The notes: generated from the sequence alone by a model not told the origin. A stretch of DNA of 64,000 bases from Chitinophagales bacterium (GCA_013299105.1 JAAFJY010000006.1:62001-126000); one strand, 5' to 3'; shown: positions 17,565-26,692, counted from the first letter of the stretch. Translations and numbers: made by a program.

Positions 17565-17649
17565 TTTTGCTGTTTTTGTATTGACCGCCGCAAAAATGAG
17601 AGAGAAAGTCATTGTGAAGGTCCGAAGAAGGGAAATGTGTAGTTCGGAT

Positions 17650-18702
17650 TTATAAATTGGGAGTAGAATGCTGTTTGTAAGTGGCCGGAGTGACGCCCTT
17701 TAGCTTTTTGAAGGTACTAAAAAAGGTGGATTTGGAGTTGAAGCCCACTTCGTCGCCAATGCCTTCGATGGAGAGCAAACTGTCTTTTTCCAGCAAGACA
17801 CAAGCCTCCTGGATGCGGTGTTCGTTGATGAAATGGGTGAAATTTTTGCCCAAATGATCGTTCAAAAACTGTGAGAGTTGGTGCACAGAGAGGTTCATAT
17901 CAGCTGCGACGTCTTGCAACTTCAAGTTGGGGTTTTTGAACAGTTTTTGCTCTTTCATCAGTTTTTCGAGGGATGCCAAGCGCGTTTGGGCCTCATCGTC
18001 GCTGATCTTTTTGGAGGGAGACCGAAGCGAATTGAAAAACAAGTCATCGTTCTTTTTTCGGTTCAGCAAAATGAAGATGCTGGTGTACAAAGCAAAAGAG
18101 AAGGTAAGGGCGGCACTAATGTAAAGGCCACCCCAAAACGCCCACAAGTAGGCACCCCAAATGGTGAGGTTGATGAGAAACACCGATAAAACCCACATTT
18201 CCTGAGGGCTGAGTGCGTGCCAGGTTTTCAGGGATTTCAGCAGAAGATTTCTCATCAATATGCCTGAAGCAAGCATGTAAACCGCCCATTGGGCATAGAT
18301 AAAAGGCACCCAAACCCGATTCCAAATGCCAGGATATTGCTGATAAGGAACGATTGCACCTCCCAAAACAATGATGCCCAGCAGGATGCCTAGCTGAATT
18401 TTCCAGGCCACTGGTAGAGACTTGACGGGATTGAGGCTGGATTTTAAAAAGAAATAGAGTGAGGGGCCAATGAAAAAACAGGCGGATAGCCCGATTTGTC
18501 GATAAATTTCGGGCAAGCTACGGTCAAAATAGAACAAGACGGATTTGCCTACCCGCAAACTCAAGGCCAAAAGTAGAGTCCCCAGAAAAAAATGAGCAAG
18601 TGTCCTTTTTTTCGCCAAAAAGAGAAAATACAGGCTCAACAACAGGCCATTGAATGCACCTAAAGCGCTGAAAAAGAAGAGGATTTCCTTGCCAAAGGCC
18701 AT
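17650..18702 (-). CDS. AraC-family regulator with N-terminal membrane domain
   Basis: 350 residues. The first about 225 residues hold about seven hydrophobic segments (ILFFFSALGAFNGLLLSLYF; AHFFLGTLLLALSLRV; IGLSACFFIGPSLYFF; IQLGILLGIIVLGG; WVLSVFLINLTIWGAYLWAF). The C-terminal about 100 residues are an AraC DNA-binding domain with two helix-turn-helix motifs (LKLQDVAADMNLSVHQLSQFLN and IEGIGDEVGFNSKSTFFSTFKKLKGVTPATYK). It is thus probably a membrane-tethered regulator that senses an envelope or extracellular signal. Start 18702 (MAFGKEIL) is preferred to the longer frame from 18786. It is upstream of the sugar dehydrogenase on the same strand. Confidence 0.9.
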   Translation of the reverse strand: MAFGKEILFFFSALGAFNGLLLSLYFLFLAKKRTLAHFFLGTLLLALSLRVGKSVLFYFDRSLPEIYRQIGLSACFFIGPSLYFFLKSSLNPVKSLPVAWKIQLGILLGIIVLGGAIVPYQQYPGIWNRVWVPFIYAQWAVYMLASGILMRNLLLKSLKTWHALSPQEMWVLSVFLINLTIWGAYLWAFWGGLYISAALTFSFALYTSIFILLNRKKNDDLFFNSLRSPSKKISDDEAQTRLASLEKLMKEQKLFKNPNLKLQDVAADMNLSVHQLSQFLNDHLGKNFTHFINEHRIQEACVLLEKDSLLSIEGIGDEVGFNSKSTFFSTFKKLKGVTPATYKQHSTPNL

Positions 18703-18790
18703 GTTTTTGGTGGTTTCTAGCGCGAATATAGGTAAATACGAGGGTAAGCGTGGCTTGTATTCACTGAAAACTTCGGAGGAAGGCACTGGG

Positions 18791-18930
18791 AATAATCAAG
18801 TGGGGTGTTTTTTTTGTCTGAACCAGAATTTTCAGAATTACAGAATTGCAGAATTTCTTACGTGACGTTGACAAAATTTTGCTAAAGTGGAATTTGAAAG
18901 AATTTTCGGAATTGGCCCGCTTCGCGGACT
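18791..18930 (+). repeat. Family B repeat, copy 1
   Basis: AATAATCAAG, GGGTGTTTTTTTTGTCTGAA, AGAATTTTCAGAATTACAG, TGACGTTGACAAAATTTT, AATTTGAAAGAATTTTC and GGCCCGCTTCGCGG. The same blocks in the same order form 26161-26330. Confidence 0.8.
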
Positions 18931-18988
18931 CCGTTATGCGTATGAAAAGCGTAGCATGGGAGCGGTAATCACAAAAATCAAGGATGGC

Positions 18989-19019
18989 TTGGATAATTGA
19001 GTAAGGCTCCATAACTTTG
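18989..19019 (+). promoter_or_regulatory. Bacteroidota-type promoter
   Basis: TTG at 18989-18991, 20-bp spacer, TAACTTTG at 19012-19019. It predicts a leader of about 30 nt before the ATG at 19055. Confidence 0.65.
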
Positions 19020-19054
19020 CATTTCAAAGTACTTTTAAAAACACCATATTGACT

Positions 19055-19378
19055 ATGCAAACCAAAACAATGGACATCATCCAGTCGCCCTCGTTCCGGA
19101 GAAGTGTGAAAAACGGGGCCATTTTGGCCTTGGTCTTGGTCTGTACCCTGCTGCTGATCATCAGCAAAGGCAATATTGGGCCTTTGATGCTGGTACCCAT
19201 GACATTTGTAAGCCTTGCTGGTGCGCTAGGCGGTGGGTTTTATCGCCTCTTGGATTTGATAAGGCAACACGGCCATACCCAAAAAGCTTTGGCCAATGTA
19301 TTTGGAATTTTGGTTTATCTTGTAGGTCTTTACATGAGTTTGATCCTTGCACTTAGCTTGACTGGGCATTGGGATTGA
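19055..19378 (+). CDS. Small membrane protein, unknown function
   Basis: 107 residues with three hydrophobic segments: ILALVLVCTLLLIISKG, LMLVPMTFVSLAGALGGGFY and VFGILVYLVGLYMSLILALSL. The soluble loop RLLDLIRQHGHTQKALANV joins the second and third. No family recognised. ATG 19055 fits the promoter at 18989-19019; a TTG two codons earlier is possible. The next gene starts 22 bp after its stop, so the two are probably cotranscribed. Confidence 0.7.
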   Translation: MQTKTMDIIQSPSFRRSVKNGAILALVLVCTLLLIISKGNIGPLMLVPMTFVSLAGALGGGFYRLLDLIRQHGHTQKALANVFGILVYLVGLYMSLILALSLTGHWD

Positions 19379-19400
19379 AAAGAAGCACAACAAGGTAGTA

Positions 19401-21569
19401 ATGAAAAATGTAGCCCGTTTAGGTTTTTGTACAAAAAACAAACACTTCATTGGAGGCCAATCAGGCCCTCAAAATGCAAGTAAATGCGCTTGGGCCAAAA
19501 CAAGCAAACCTGGGTCCGTCCTGAAATACACCCAATGGGTTCTTTTTCTCCTGATCTGGCTCCCTGCGCACCTCCAGGCCCAGCCCCCAATGGTTCGAAA
19601 AACAGCGGTCAGCATCAAGGGCGAAGATTTTTACATCAATGGACGCCCAAGTTTACCAGGCATTCACTACAAAGGCATGCGCATGGAAGGCTTGTTGCCC
19701 AATGTGCGGATGGTGCAGGGCATTTATGATGACTACAATCCAGAGACAAAAGGCAATTGGGTTTACCCCGATACCAAGGTCTGGGACCCTGAACGCAATA
19801 CCAATGAGTTTATCAAAGCCATGCCAACTTGGCGAGCGCATGGGCTATTGGCCTTTACCCTCAACTTGCAGGGCGGAAGCCCTTATGGATACTCCAGAAC
19901 CCACCAACAACCTTGGCTGAATACGGCCATTAAACCTGATGGTAGCCTGGATGAGCGCTACATGAATCGCCTGGAAAGGATACTCAATCGGGCCGATGAA
20001 TTGGGCATGGTTGTGCTATTGGGGGCCTACTATTTTGGGCAAGATCAGAATGTAGAGACGGAAGCAGCCGTCAAAACGGGCTTGCTGAACACCGTCAATT
20101 GGGTTTTAGACAAAGGCTATACCAACGTCATGATCGAGGTCAATAACGAATGCGACGTAGACTCATACGACCACGCGATTTTGAAACCAGCCCGGATTGT
20201 AGAACTGATCCGCTTGGCAAAAGCCCAGTCCAGGAATGGCCGCACTTTGTTGGTGTCTACGAGCTATAAAGGTGGTGCCATCCCCAGCGACGAGGTGTTG
20301 GAAGCCTCGGATTATGTGCTATTGCATGGCAACGGCGTACACAATCCCATCCGAATCGAGGAAATGGTGATGAAAGTGCGCGCCAATAAAAAGTACAAAG
20401 GAACCCCCATCGTTTTCAATGAAGACGACCATTTTGATTTTGAAAAACCCCTGAATAATTTCATCGCATCCACCAGGCACCACGCTTCATGGGGCCTATT
20501 CGATTACCGGATGGAGAATGAAAAGTTTGAGGCCGGCTATCAAAGTATCCCAGTTGATTGGGGCATCAGTTCGCCCCGCAAGAAAGGTTTCTTCGACCTT
20601 TTGAAGCAAATGACCGCAGGCTCTGACCCAAGTATCGTGCAGAGGTCTACTCTATTGGAAACCAAAAACGACTGCTCGGCCCGCCATGAAAATAGCTTTG
20701 CTAAAGTGGGCAAAGACTTGGTTTTGGTAGGTGGTCGCGGGATGCGCCCCACTGATTTGTATGGCTTAAAAACCATGCACTGGAGTTCAATGGCTACCCC
20801 ACCTTTGGAAATGCACCACTTCCAGGCGATTGCTTATCAAAATGAACTTTGGGTACTGGGTGCATTTACTGGTGGCTACCCGCACGAAAAGCCGATCCCC
20901 AATGCGTATATTTTCAACCCCAAAACCAACGAATGGCGAAAGGGACCAGAAATACCCGAATCGCGGAGACGAGGTTCCGCTGGGGTTTTTGTTTACCAGG
21001 ACAAAATATATGTGGTAGGTGGCATCATCGACGGGCACTGGGACGGGCATGTGAGTTGGTTTGACGAGTATGACCCTGCACTTGGGCAATGGAAAACGCT
21101 ACCCGACGCACCCCATGCCCGCGACCATATACAAGCAGCGATGATCGACGACAAGGTTTACCTGGCAGGAGGCCGCCGCTCCACCGCCCGGATCAACCAA
21201 GTACTCAACCTCACTGAGGCAGCGGTGGATGTATTCGATTTCAAAACAAGGGCATGGGAGACCCTACCAGCTTCCAAAAACTTACCAACCTTGAGGGCAG
21301 GGGCTTCTTGTGTGGCTTTGGGCAAAAACCTGCTGGTCATCGGCGGAGAAAGTGGCACCCAAATACCCGCCCACAGCGAAGTGGAAATGTTCAATACCAC
21401 TACCCAGGAATGGTCCTTGCTAGCAACTTTGAAACAAGGGCGGCACGGCACGGGCGCAGCAGTTGTTGGGAAAAAAGTTTACACTGCTGCCGGTTCATTA
21501 AACCGAGGTGGCGGCCCGGAGTTAAAAACCATGGAGGTGATTCAGCAAACGAGTAGCAAGCGGAAGTAG
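19401..21569 (+). CDS. Secreted glycoside-hydrolase-like/Kelch-repeat fusion
   Basis: 722 residues. A hydrophobic signal segment (YTQWVLFLLIWLPAHLQAQ) sits unusually late, at residues 43-61, with no in-frame internal start codon before it. Residues about 65-410 resemble a TIM-barrel glycosidase of the cellulase superfamily: KGEDFYINGRPSLPGIHYKG, MIEVNNECDVDSYD (candidate acid/base Glu) and PIVFNEDDHFDF (candidate nucleophile Glu). Residues about 430-715 contain Kelch repeats (ELWVLGAFTGG, KIYVVGGIIDG, KVYLAGGRRSTA, NLLVIGGESGT, KVYTAAGSLNRGG), which build a beta-propeller. It is likely an exported polysaccharide-active or binding protein; the substrate is unknown. Confidence 0.8.
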   Translation: MKNVARLGFCTKNKHFIGGQSGPQNASKCAWAKTSKPGSVLKYTQWVLFLLIWLPAHLQAQPPMVRKTAVSIKGEDFYINGRPSLPGIHYKGMRMEGLLPNVRMVQGIYDDYNPETKGNWVYPDTKVWDPERNTNEFIKAMPTWRAHGLLAFTLNLQGGSPYGYSRTHQQPWLNTAIKPDGSLDERYMNRLERILNRADELGMVVLLGAYYFGQDQNVETEAAVKTGLLNTVNWVLDKGYTNVMIEVNNECDVDSYDHAILKPARIVELIRLAKAQSRNGRTLLVSTSYKGGAIPSDEVLEASDYVLLHGNGVHNPIRIEEMVMKVRANKKYKGTPIVFNEDDHFDFEKPLNNFIASTRHHASWGLFDYRMENEKFEAGYQSIPVDWGISSPRKKGFFDLLKQMTAGSDPSIVQRSTLLETKNDCSARHENSFAKVGKDLVLVGGRGMRPTDLYGLKTMHWSSMATPPLEMHHFQAIAYQNELWVLGAFTGGYPHEKPIPNAYIFNPKTNEWRKGPEIPESRRRGSAGVFVYQDKIYVVGGIIDGHWDGHVSWFDEYDPALGQWKTLPDAPHARDHIQAAMIDDKVYLAGGRRSTARINQVLNLTEAAVDVFDFKTRAWETLPASKNLPTLRAGASCVALGKNLLVIGGESGTQIPAHSEVEMFNTTTQEWSLLATLKQGRHGTGAAVVGKKVYTAAGSLNRGGGPELKTMEVIQQTSSKRK

Positions 21570-21678
21570 GTTTGTGTGGAGAGTTGAGCGGGCTTTGAGC
21601 TGCTATCTCAGTAGGACCCCTACTTCTAAGTGATGGCGAAAGAGTAAGTTATAAAAATTGGCTGGTCAAAATTGAGTT

Positions 21679-21863
21679 AGTAACGGTTCAAAAATAAACC
21701 TTTCCAATTTTTTAATTGCTAGTTGTCAACATCATGGGCAACGTCATGCTGGAAATCCGTGTAAATCCGCTTAATCCGTGTCATCCGTGTTCCAAAAATG
21801 GCCTCGCACAGCGAGGCAACGCAGTTGCGATTTGGTAAGGTTTATTCGTGGCTTGTCACTTAG
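21679..21863 (+). repeat. Family D repeat, copy 5 (full length)
   Basis: AGTAACGGTTCAAAAATAAACC, CAATTTTTTAATTGCTAG, GTCATGCTGGAAATCCGTG, CCGTGTCATCCGTGTTCC, GCCTCGCACAGCGAGGC, GATTTGGTAAGGTTTATT and CGTGGCTTGTCACTTA. The terminal inverted repeats are intact apart from one mismatch. Confidence 0.85.
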
Positions 21864-21865
21864 TG

Positions 21866-21947
21866 GGGGCAACGTCATGCTTGAAATCCGTGAAAATCAG
21901 TTTTATCAGTTACATCCGTGTTCCCAACTTGAAGCCGCAAAGCGGCT
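21866..21947 (+). repeat. Family D repeat, partial tandem copy
   Basis: GGGCAACGTCATGCTTGAAA, CAGTTTTATCAGTTACATCC, GTGTTCCCAACTTGAAG and the GCCGCAAAGCGGC hairpin directly follow the full copy. Confidence 0.7.
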
Positions 21948-22016
21948 GAAGGCTTTCGTTAACTTGTTTACCTTATTAATCAGCGGCCCTAAACAACCTC
22001 AACTTCTCAACCAAAA

Positions 22017-22643
22017 TCACTTGTGCCTCGCCCTCAAAATCTGCTCCACGTCCTGCAAGGTAAACCCCTTGGCCTGCAAAAGAATCAGGTAATGAAACAG
22101 CAGATCCGCTGCTTCATTGAGGAATAAATCGTCGTTGTTGTCCTTGGCTTCGATCACCAATTCTACCGCCTCCTCTCCTACTTTTTGCGCTACTTTGTTG
22201 ATTCCTTTGGCAAAAAGACTGGCCGTATAACTTTGCTCATTGGGGTTGGTCCGGCGCTGGGTGATTACCGCTTCCAGTTTTTGCAAAAAATGACTGGATT
22301 CGTTTACTTCATTCCAACAGGTGTCGGCACCAGTGTGGCAAGTTGGGCCATCGGGCCGGGCTTTGATCAGGATGGTATCGCGGTCGCAATCCAGCTGGAT
22401 GTCGAGCAAGTGCAGGAAGTTGCTGCTGGTTTCGCCTTTGGTCCAGAGGCGATTTTTGCTGCGGCTAAAAAATGTTACGACCTTTTCAGCCAGGGTTTTG
22501 TCCAGGGCTTCGCGGTTCATGTAGCCCAGCATCAACACTTTATCGGTTTGCTGGTCTTGGATAATGGCGGGCACCAGGCCCGTTCGGGCGTCAAAATTTA
22601 CCTCCTCGGCATTAAATGCTGCGATCATCTCGGCTGTTTTCAT
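22017..22643 (-). CDS. hisIE: Phosphoribosyl-AMP cyclohydrolase / phosphoribosyl-ATP pyrophosphatase
   Basis: 208-residue bifunctional enzyme for steps 2 and 3 of histidine synthesis. The N-terminal HisI domain (about 1-110) has VLMLGYMNREAL, TFFSRSKNRLWTKGETS, LDCDRDTILIKARPDGPTCH and a final CW with the zinc cysteines. The C-terminal HisE domain (about 115-208) has LFAKGINKVAQKVGEEAVE and NEAADLLFHYLILL with the metal-binding acidic residues. It stands apart from any other his gene here, so the pathway is split in this genome. ATG 22643 is the only sensible start. Confidence 0.96.
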   Translation of the reverse strand: MKTAEMIAAFNAEEVNFDARTGLVPAIIQDQQTDKVLMLGYMNREALDKTLAEKVVTFFSRSKNRLWTKGETSSNFLHLLDIQLDCDRDTILIKARPDGPTCHTGADTCWNEVNESSHFLQKLEAVITQRRTNPNEQSYTASLFAKGINKVAQKVGEEAVELVIEAKDNNDDLFLNEAADLLFHYLILLQAKGFTLQDVEQILRARHK

Positions 22644-22676
22644 GGGCGCAAGGTACGAAAAGGGGCCTTATCTATC

Positions 22677-22782
22677 TGAGCTAAAATAAGGTAAACAACT
22701 TTGCTTTTGAGGTTTAGCAAAAAAAGAACACAAACCCTTTCATCCAGTTGCTTTTCTTTTTTCACTAAACCCAAACTCGTTT
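22677..22782 (+). repeat. Family A palindromic element, copy 2 (one end lost)
   Basis: TGAGCTAAAATAAGGTAAAC, TTTTGAGGTTTAGCAAAAAA, TTTCATCCAGTTGC and TTTTTTCACTAAACCC. The right terminus stops after CTCGTTTA, so the CTTATTTCTTTACGCTCCC end is missing. It lies 33 bp upstream of hisIE. Confidence 0.8.
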
Positions 22783-22916
22783 AGGGGTGGTACAAGAAAT
22801 AAAATACCCGGAAAAATACTGTTCAAAACGATGTAAGCCTAAGCTTTTGTGGGGATTCTGTCCGGCTTCCCGTCAGCCCTTTCGCAAAATCGCAGGATTT
22901 GATCACAGCCCTTGAC

Positions 22917-22954
22917 TTTTTTTTTCTTTTTTTGTCAAGAAAAAAAGAAAAAAA
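22917..22954. terminator. Perfect A/T hairpin, possible bidirectional terminator
   Basis: Two 15-base arms, TTTTTTTCTTTTTTT (22919-22933) and AAAAAAAGAAAAAAA (22940-22954), flank the loop GTCAAG. It lies between the 3' end of the CHAT gene and the hisIE promoter area, both read leftward. The stem is pure A/T except for one pair, so termination is inference. Confidence 0.5.
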
Positions 22955-23094
22955 TATTTCATTGAAAATCAGATATTTAGATTCGTAACCAACCTTGTCA
23001 CGCACCAAAAAGCATGTTAATTTAGAACAACATCCATCCAAGAATCAGCCTATTTTGCTGTTTTAGTTGGGTATGTTTTTATTTACAAATTGCC

Positions 23095-23117
23095 TTACCT
23101 TATTTCTTTACGCTCCC
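23095..23117 (-). repeat. Terminal fragment of a family A element inside a gene end
   Basis: The 23 bases reading GGGAGCGTAAAGAAATAAGG and then TAA on the minus strand are identical to the terminus at 46999-47021. They encode the last seven residues (RERKEIR, with the R codon overlapping the joint) and the stop codon of the CHAT protein. Confidence 0.75.
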
Positions 23118-25839
23118 TAAGTAGCCGCACCCGACGGAACAAAAAGTACAACACCAAAACCCCTAAAAACAGCAAAATTAAGCTGCCAATCGGAAAAATA
23201 CTGGTATTCAGCGGCCCATCAGCCCCGATGTACACCACTGCGGCCCAGTAATAAGGTGCTTTTTGGAAAGAAGGCACTTCAGGATGCTCCAGATAGGCCA
23301 ACTTGGCTTGGTTCAAAGCTTGGGATTTGCGTGCGCCTTTGTTCAGCTTTTGGTAAAAATCGGCAAAAATGCGGGTACTTGAATTTTCGTTCACCGACCA
23401 CAAGGTAGCCACCAAGCCCTTGGAGCCAGCATACGCAAAAGCCCTGGCCAGGCTCATCACACCTTCGCCTTTTTGCCATTGGCCTTGCCCGGTTTGACAA
23501 GCACTGAGGGTCGTCAACTCCGCCCGCAAAGGCAGCGCGTAAATGTCGCTGAGGAAAGCCGTGCGGTCATAAAACTCCAGGCCTGCGATGGCTTGCGAGC
23601 TATCGGCAGCGGCATGGGTGCAGAGGTGCAGGATGCCACAATGGGGGGCCACCTTGGCAAATTGAGCCCAGGTGGCTTTTTGTCTCAACAACTTTTGCTT
23701 GCGACCGCCGCGAATGCTGGCCAACTCATCTTCACTTTGCCGCAAAGGGGGCAAGCCGCGCTGGCTGGCTTCAAACCCTGGTGCCAGGGCCAATATTTTG
23801 CGCGAACGGCTGGTTTTGAGTTGGCTTTGGGCTTGCAATACGCCCAAAGAATAGGCGTATTGGGCCTCCGTTTGGCGCAACAACCAGGGCACTTGGTTCC
23901 AATTGCGGCATTTTTTGGCTTGCAGGGGCAGCAGTTCAAATGGCAAATAATTGAGCCAGGCATCGGGAATGAGCAAGAGGTGCGAAAATTGTCCTTGTCG
24001 CACTTTCGCGGGCAGTAGTTTTTGGCTCAACATACTGCCCGTATCACAAAAAGCCTGGGGCAACAACTCACTTTTTTGCGCTACTTGCTTCAATAAAACC
24101 TTGCCCAGCCCTTCCGCCTCCGCCGCAGAACCCAAGGAAAACAACTGTGCAGCACCTTTTTGGGGCCAAAAGAACAAGAACAAATCGTTTTCGCCGCTGA
24201 AATACTCCAAAATGGCGGAATTTTGGTCTTTGGACAACTGTGCAAAGGCCGCTGCAAAGTCCACCTTCTCCAGTTCCTTTTTCAATTGGGCATAAGCTGG
24301 GTACTTGGCTTTGAGTTGGGTGCGCAGCTCGGCCAGGGTGGCGCGGGTTTTTTCACTTTGCTCCAGCCAGTTGTTGGCCAGGCTGGAATCGCTTTCGGTC
24401 AGGGCTTGGGTTTCAAAATAGGCCAGTTGTTTTTGTAATTTTTGCTCCTTTTGCAGCAGCTCATCCCCACTCGACACCGCTTGTTTGAGTTGGTTGTGGG
24501 CTACCGCTTCCAGCAATACTGCGGCCTTGTTTTGCTCCAACATGCGCCAAGCTTTTTTTAAACGCTGCTGATCTGGTCGGTGGACTTCCAGCAATTGGGC
24601 AATTTTCAAAGCGTGCTCCATGCGGGCGCGTCCGTAGCCGAGCTGTTGCAGCTTTGAGGATTCAAATTCGAGGGTATTGCGCAGGGCCAGTTCGACTTGC
24701 TGGCACAACAAATGGCATTGAAAAGCTTGTTCCAACTGAGGCCATTGGCTGGAATCGCGCTCCCAGTTTTGCAAAAGGGCCTGGGCCTTGCCGTACAGGG
24801 CCTCGTAAATGGTATTTTCTTCGTACAGGTCTTTGGCTTGGGGCAAGTCGCTCAGTTTTTGGGGCTTGAAGCGGGGCAAAACCACTCGCAGGGCCTCGTT
24901 GAACAACTGAAGGGCTTGGTCCGAGGCCCCGGTTTGAAGCTTGAGCTGGCCGTATTGGATTTTCATTTTGCCCAATTCGCGGGCTTCGATCTCTTCACTT
25001 GCTTCTTGGGCCAGGCTGAGGGCTTTTTTCAGGGCATTTTCTGCCTTGGGGAAGTCTTTTATTTGTCTTTCAAACTCTGCTTTCAAAGCCCAGGCCGCCG
25101 ACAAATAACTGTCAACGATTTGGCTGGGGGCTGCTTTGCCCAAGGCCACAAAAGCAGCATCCAAGGCTTGGCGGGCTTGTTGTGTATTTTGTAAATCGTG
25201 AAAAGTAGCGGCCAGGTTCAGTTGCAAGAGGCCTGCTTGTTCGGGTAAAAGTTCGGGTACCGCCAGCCCTCGTTGGTAGTTGTCTACGGCTTTGAGGTAT
25301 TCGCCTTGGTTCCAGTATGCCAGGCCGATGTTGTTGTACAGGCCGGGCATGCTGCTGCGGCTGGCCAGTTTCAGGGCTTCGTGCCGTAGGACTTGTGCTT
25401 TGGCGTTGTCGCCCAACTTGGTGTATTGTGAGATCAGGGGTTTGTACAAGTACTCGGTCACTTCATATTCATCGCCCGGATAATTGAAATGGTATTTTTG
25501 GTACAGGCTGCGGGCTGTTTCGTAAGCCTGGGTCGAAGCCAGGATTTTGCCCAATTTACTCAAGGCTTCACCCCGAAAAACATGGACCCAGTACCAGGCA
25601 TCGGCCTCGCTGGAATCGCGCACGGGCCGCCAAGCTCCAGTGATTGCGGAGTCGAGTACGGCCAGGCCCTCGGCGTAAGTGTCGGCAGCGCTGTAGCGGT
25701 CGAGGTGGGTATTGAGCCAGGCTTCCAGCTTATCTTTTTCTTTTTGCTCCTGCGGGTTGTGAAATGCCCAGCCCAGGAGCAGCACCAAAGCGGAACTGAT
25801 CAGCCAAAAAAGTCGATGGGCAGGACGCAAAACTGACAA
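23095..25839 (-). CDS. TPR-CHAT membrane protein
   Basis: 914 residues. An N-terminal hydrophobic segment (LFWLISSALVLLLGWAF) acts as signal or anchor. Residues about 60-340 are TPR repeats (for example GLYNNIGLAYWNQGEYLKAV), then a coiled-coil-like helical region to about 540. A CHAT (caspase HetF-associated with TPRs) protease domain spans about 560-880, with His742 in ILHLCTHAAA and Cys781 in LSACQTGQG. A C-terminal transmembrane helix (LILLFLGVLVLYFLF) and a basic tail end the protein. The frame has no ATG at its start: TTG 25839 (MSVLRPAH) is the likely initiator. The extreme C-terminus is encoded by a repeat fragment. It is probably a membrane-anchored protease that responds to protein partners through its TPRs; the target is unknown. 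Confidence 0.9.
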   Translation of the reverse strand: MSVLRPAHRLFWLISSALVLLLGWAFHNPQEQKEKDKLEAWLNTHLDRYSAADTYAEGLAVLDSAITGAWRPVRDSSEADAWYWVHVFRGEALSKLGKILASTQAYETARSLYQKYHFNYPGDEYEVTEYLYKPLISQYTKLGDNAKAQVLRHEALKLASRSSMPGLYNNIGLAYWNQGEYLKAVDNYQRGLAVPELLPEQAGLLQLNLAATFHDLQNTQQARQALDAAFVALGKAAPSQIVDSYLSAAWALKAEFERQIKDFPKAENALKKALSLAQEASEEIEARELGKMKIQYGQLKLQTGASDQALQLFNEALRVVLPRFKPQKLSDLPQAKDLYEENTIYEALYGKAQALLQNWERDSSQWPQLEQAFQCHLLCQQVELALRNTLEFESSKLQQLGYGRARMEHALKIAQLLEVHRPDQQRLKKAWRMLEQNKAAVLLEAVAHNQLKQAVSSGDELLQKEQKLQKQLAYFETQALTESDSSLANNWLEQSEKTRATLAELRTQLKAKYPAYAQLKKELEKVDFAAAFAQLSKDQNSAILEYFSGENDLFLFFWPQKGAAQLFSLGSAAEAEGLGKVLLKQVAQKSELLPQAFCDTGSMLSQKLLPAKVRQGQFSHLLLIPDAWLNYLPFELLPLQAKKCRNWNQVPWLLRQTEAQYAYSLGVLQAQSQLKTSRSRKILALAPGFEASQRGLPPLRQSEDELASIRGGRKQKLLRQKATWAQFAKVAPHCGILHLCTHAAADSSQAIAGLEFYDRTAFLSDIYALPLRAELTTLSACQTGQGQWQKGEGVMSLARAFAYAGSKGLVATLWSVNENSSTRIFADFYQKLNKGARKSQALNQAKLAYLEHPEVPSFQKAPYYWAAVVYIGADGPLNTSIFPIGSLILLFLGVLVLYFLFRRVRLLRERKEIR

Positions 25840-25871
25840 GGGCTTGAATTTTTGGAGGTTATTGGGCTGCT

Positions 25872-26056
25872 TAGTAATGGTTCAAAAATAAACCTTACCA
25901 ATTTTTTAATTGCCAGTTGTCAACATCATGGTCAACGTCGTGCTGGAAATCCGTGTAAATCAGTTTCATCAGTTTCATCTGTGTTCCCAACCAGCACCGC
26001 GTGAGCGGGGCAACGCAGTTGCGATTTGGTAAGGTTTATTCGTGGCTTGTCACTTA
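25872..26056 (+). repeat. Family D repeat, copy 6 (full length, best terminal repeats)
   Basis: The terminal inverted repeats are perfect over 15 bp: AATAAACCTTACCAA (25887-25901) and TTGGTAAGGTTTATT (26026-26040). Between them lie GGTCAACGTCGTGCTGGAAA, three CATCAGTTT/CATCTGTG-type phrases and GCGTGAGCGGGGCAACGC. Confidence 0.88.
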
Positions 26057-26160
26057 CATCCCGCGATGATACAAATTTTAGGGAAAACAATGTGGGTTCT
26101 GGGTTTGTAAAACCTATTTTTTAATAACTTCTTGAAAACCTCAGACAAAAAGGAGGGCTG

Positions 26161-26330
26161 AATAATCAAGCGAGGTGTTTTTTATCTGAACCACATTTTT
26201 TGTCTGAGCTAGAATTTTTGTCTGAATCAGAATTTTCAGAATTATAGAATTACAGAATTCCTTGCATGACGTTGACCAATTTTTTCTAAACCAGAATTTG
26301 AAAGAATTTCAGAATCGGCCCGCTTCGCGG
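26161..26330 (+). repeat. Family B repeat, copy 2
   Basis: Same block order as 18791-18930, with an extra TTTTTGTCTGAGCTAG phrase. It ends in the GCCCGCTTCGCGG hairpin. Confidence 0.8.
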
Positions 26331-26378
26331 TCATAAGCGCTACATGTTCACCATAAAACACCGCCAAGTAAGATTGCA

Positions 26379-26650
26379 AGAATAAACGTTTCCAATTTTT
26401 ATGGTCAACGACATGGTCAACATCATGCTGGAAATCCGCAAGAATGGGTGTGTCGTGTGTAAGTGTGAGTTCGAGTGTGTGGGGCTTCGGTCAGAATCTA
26501 TCGACTCACTTAATTGAAAACGGGGTTTACGCACACTCACACCCAAACAAGCACACCCAAACTCAATTTTATCCGCGTACTAAAAATGGCCTCGCAAAGC
26601 GAGGCAGCTCAGTCGCGAATTGGAAAGGTTTATTCGTGGCTTGTCACTAA
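26379..26650 (+). repeat. Family D repeat, copy 7, with a GT/AC-rich insertion
   Basis: The ends match family D (AGAATAAACGTTTCCAATTT; GCGAATTGGAAAGG and TTCGTGGCTTGTCACTAA). The middle is replaced by about 130 bp of GTGTGT-rich DNA followed by ACACAC-rich DNA (26447-26565), roughly inverted copies of each other. It ends 42 bp before the peptidase start. Confidence 0.75.
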
Positions 26651-26692
26651 TCCATCAAAAAATACGATCTTCACCCAAAATACTTTTTGCCC

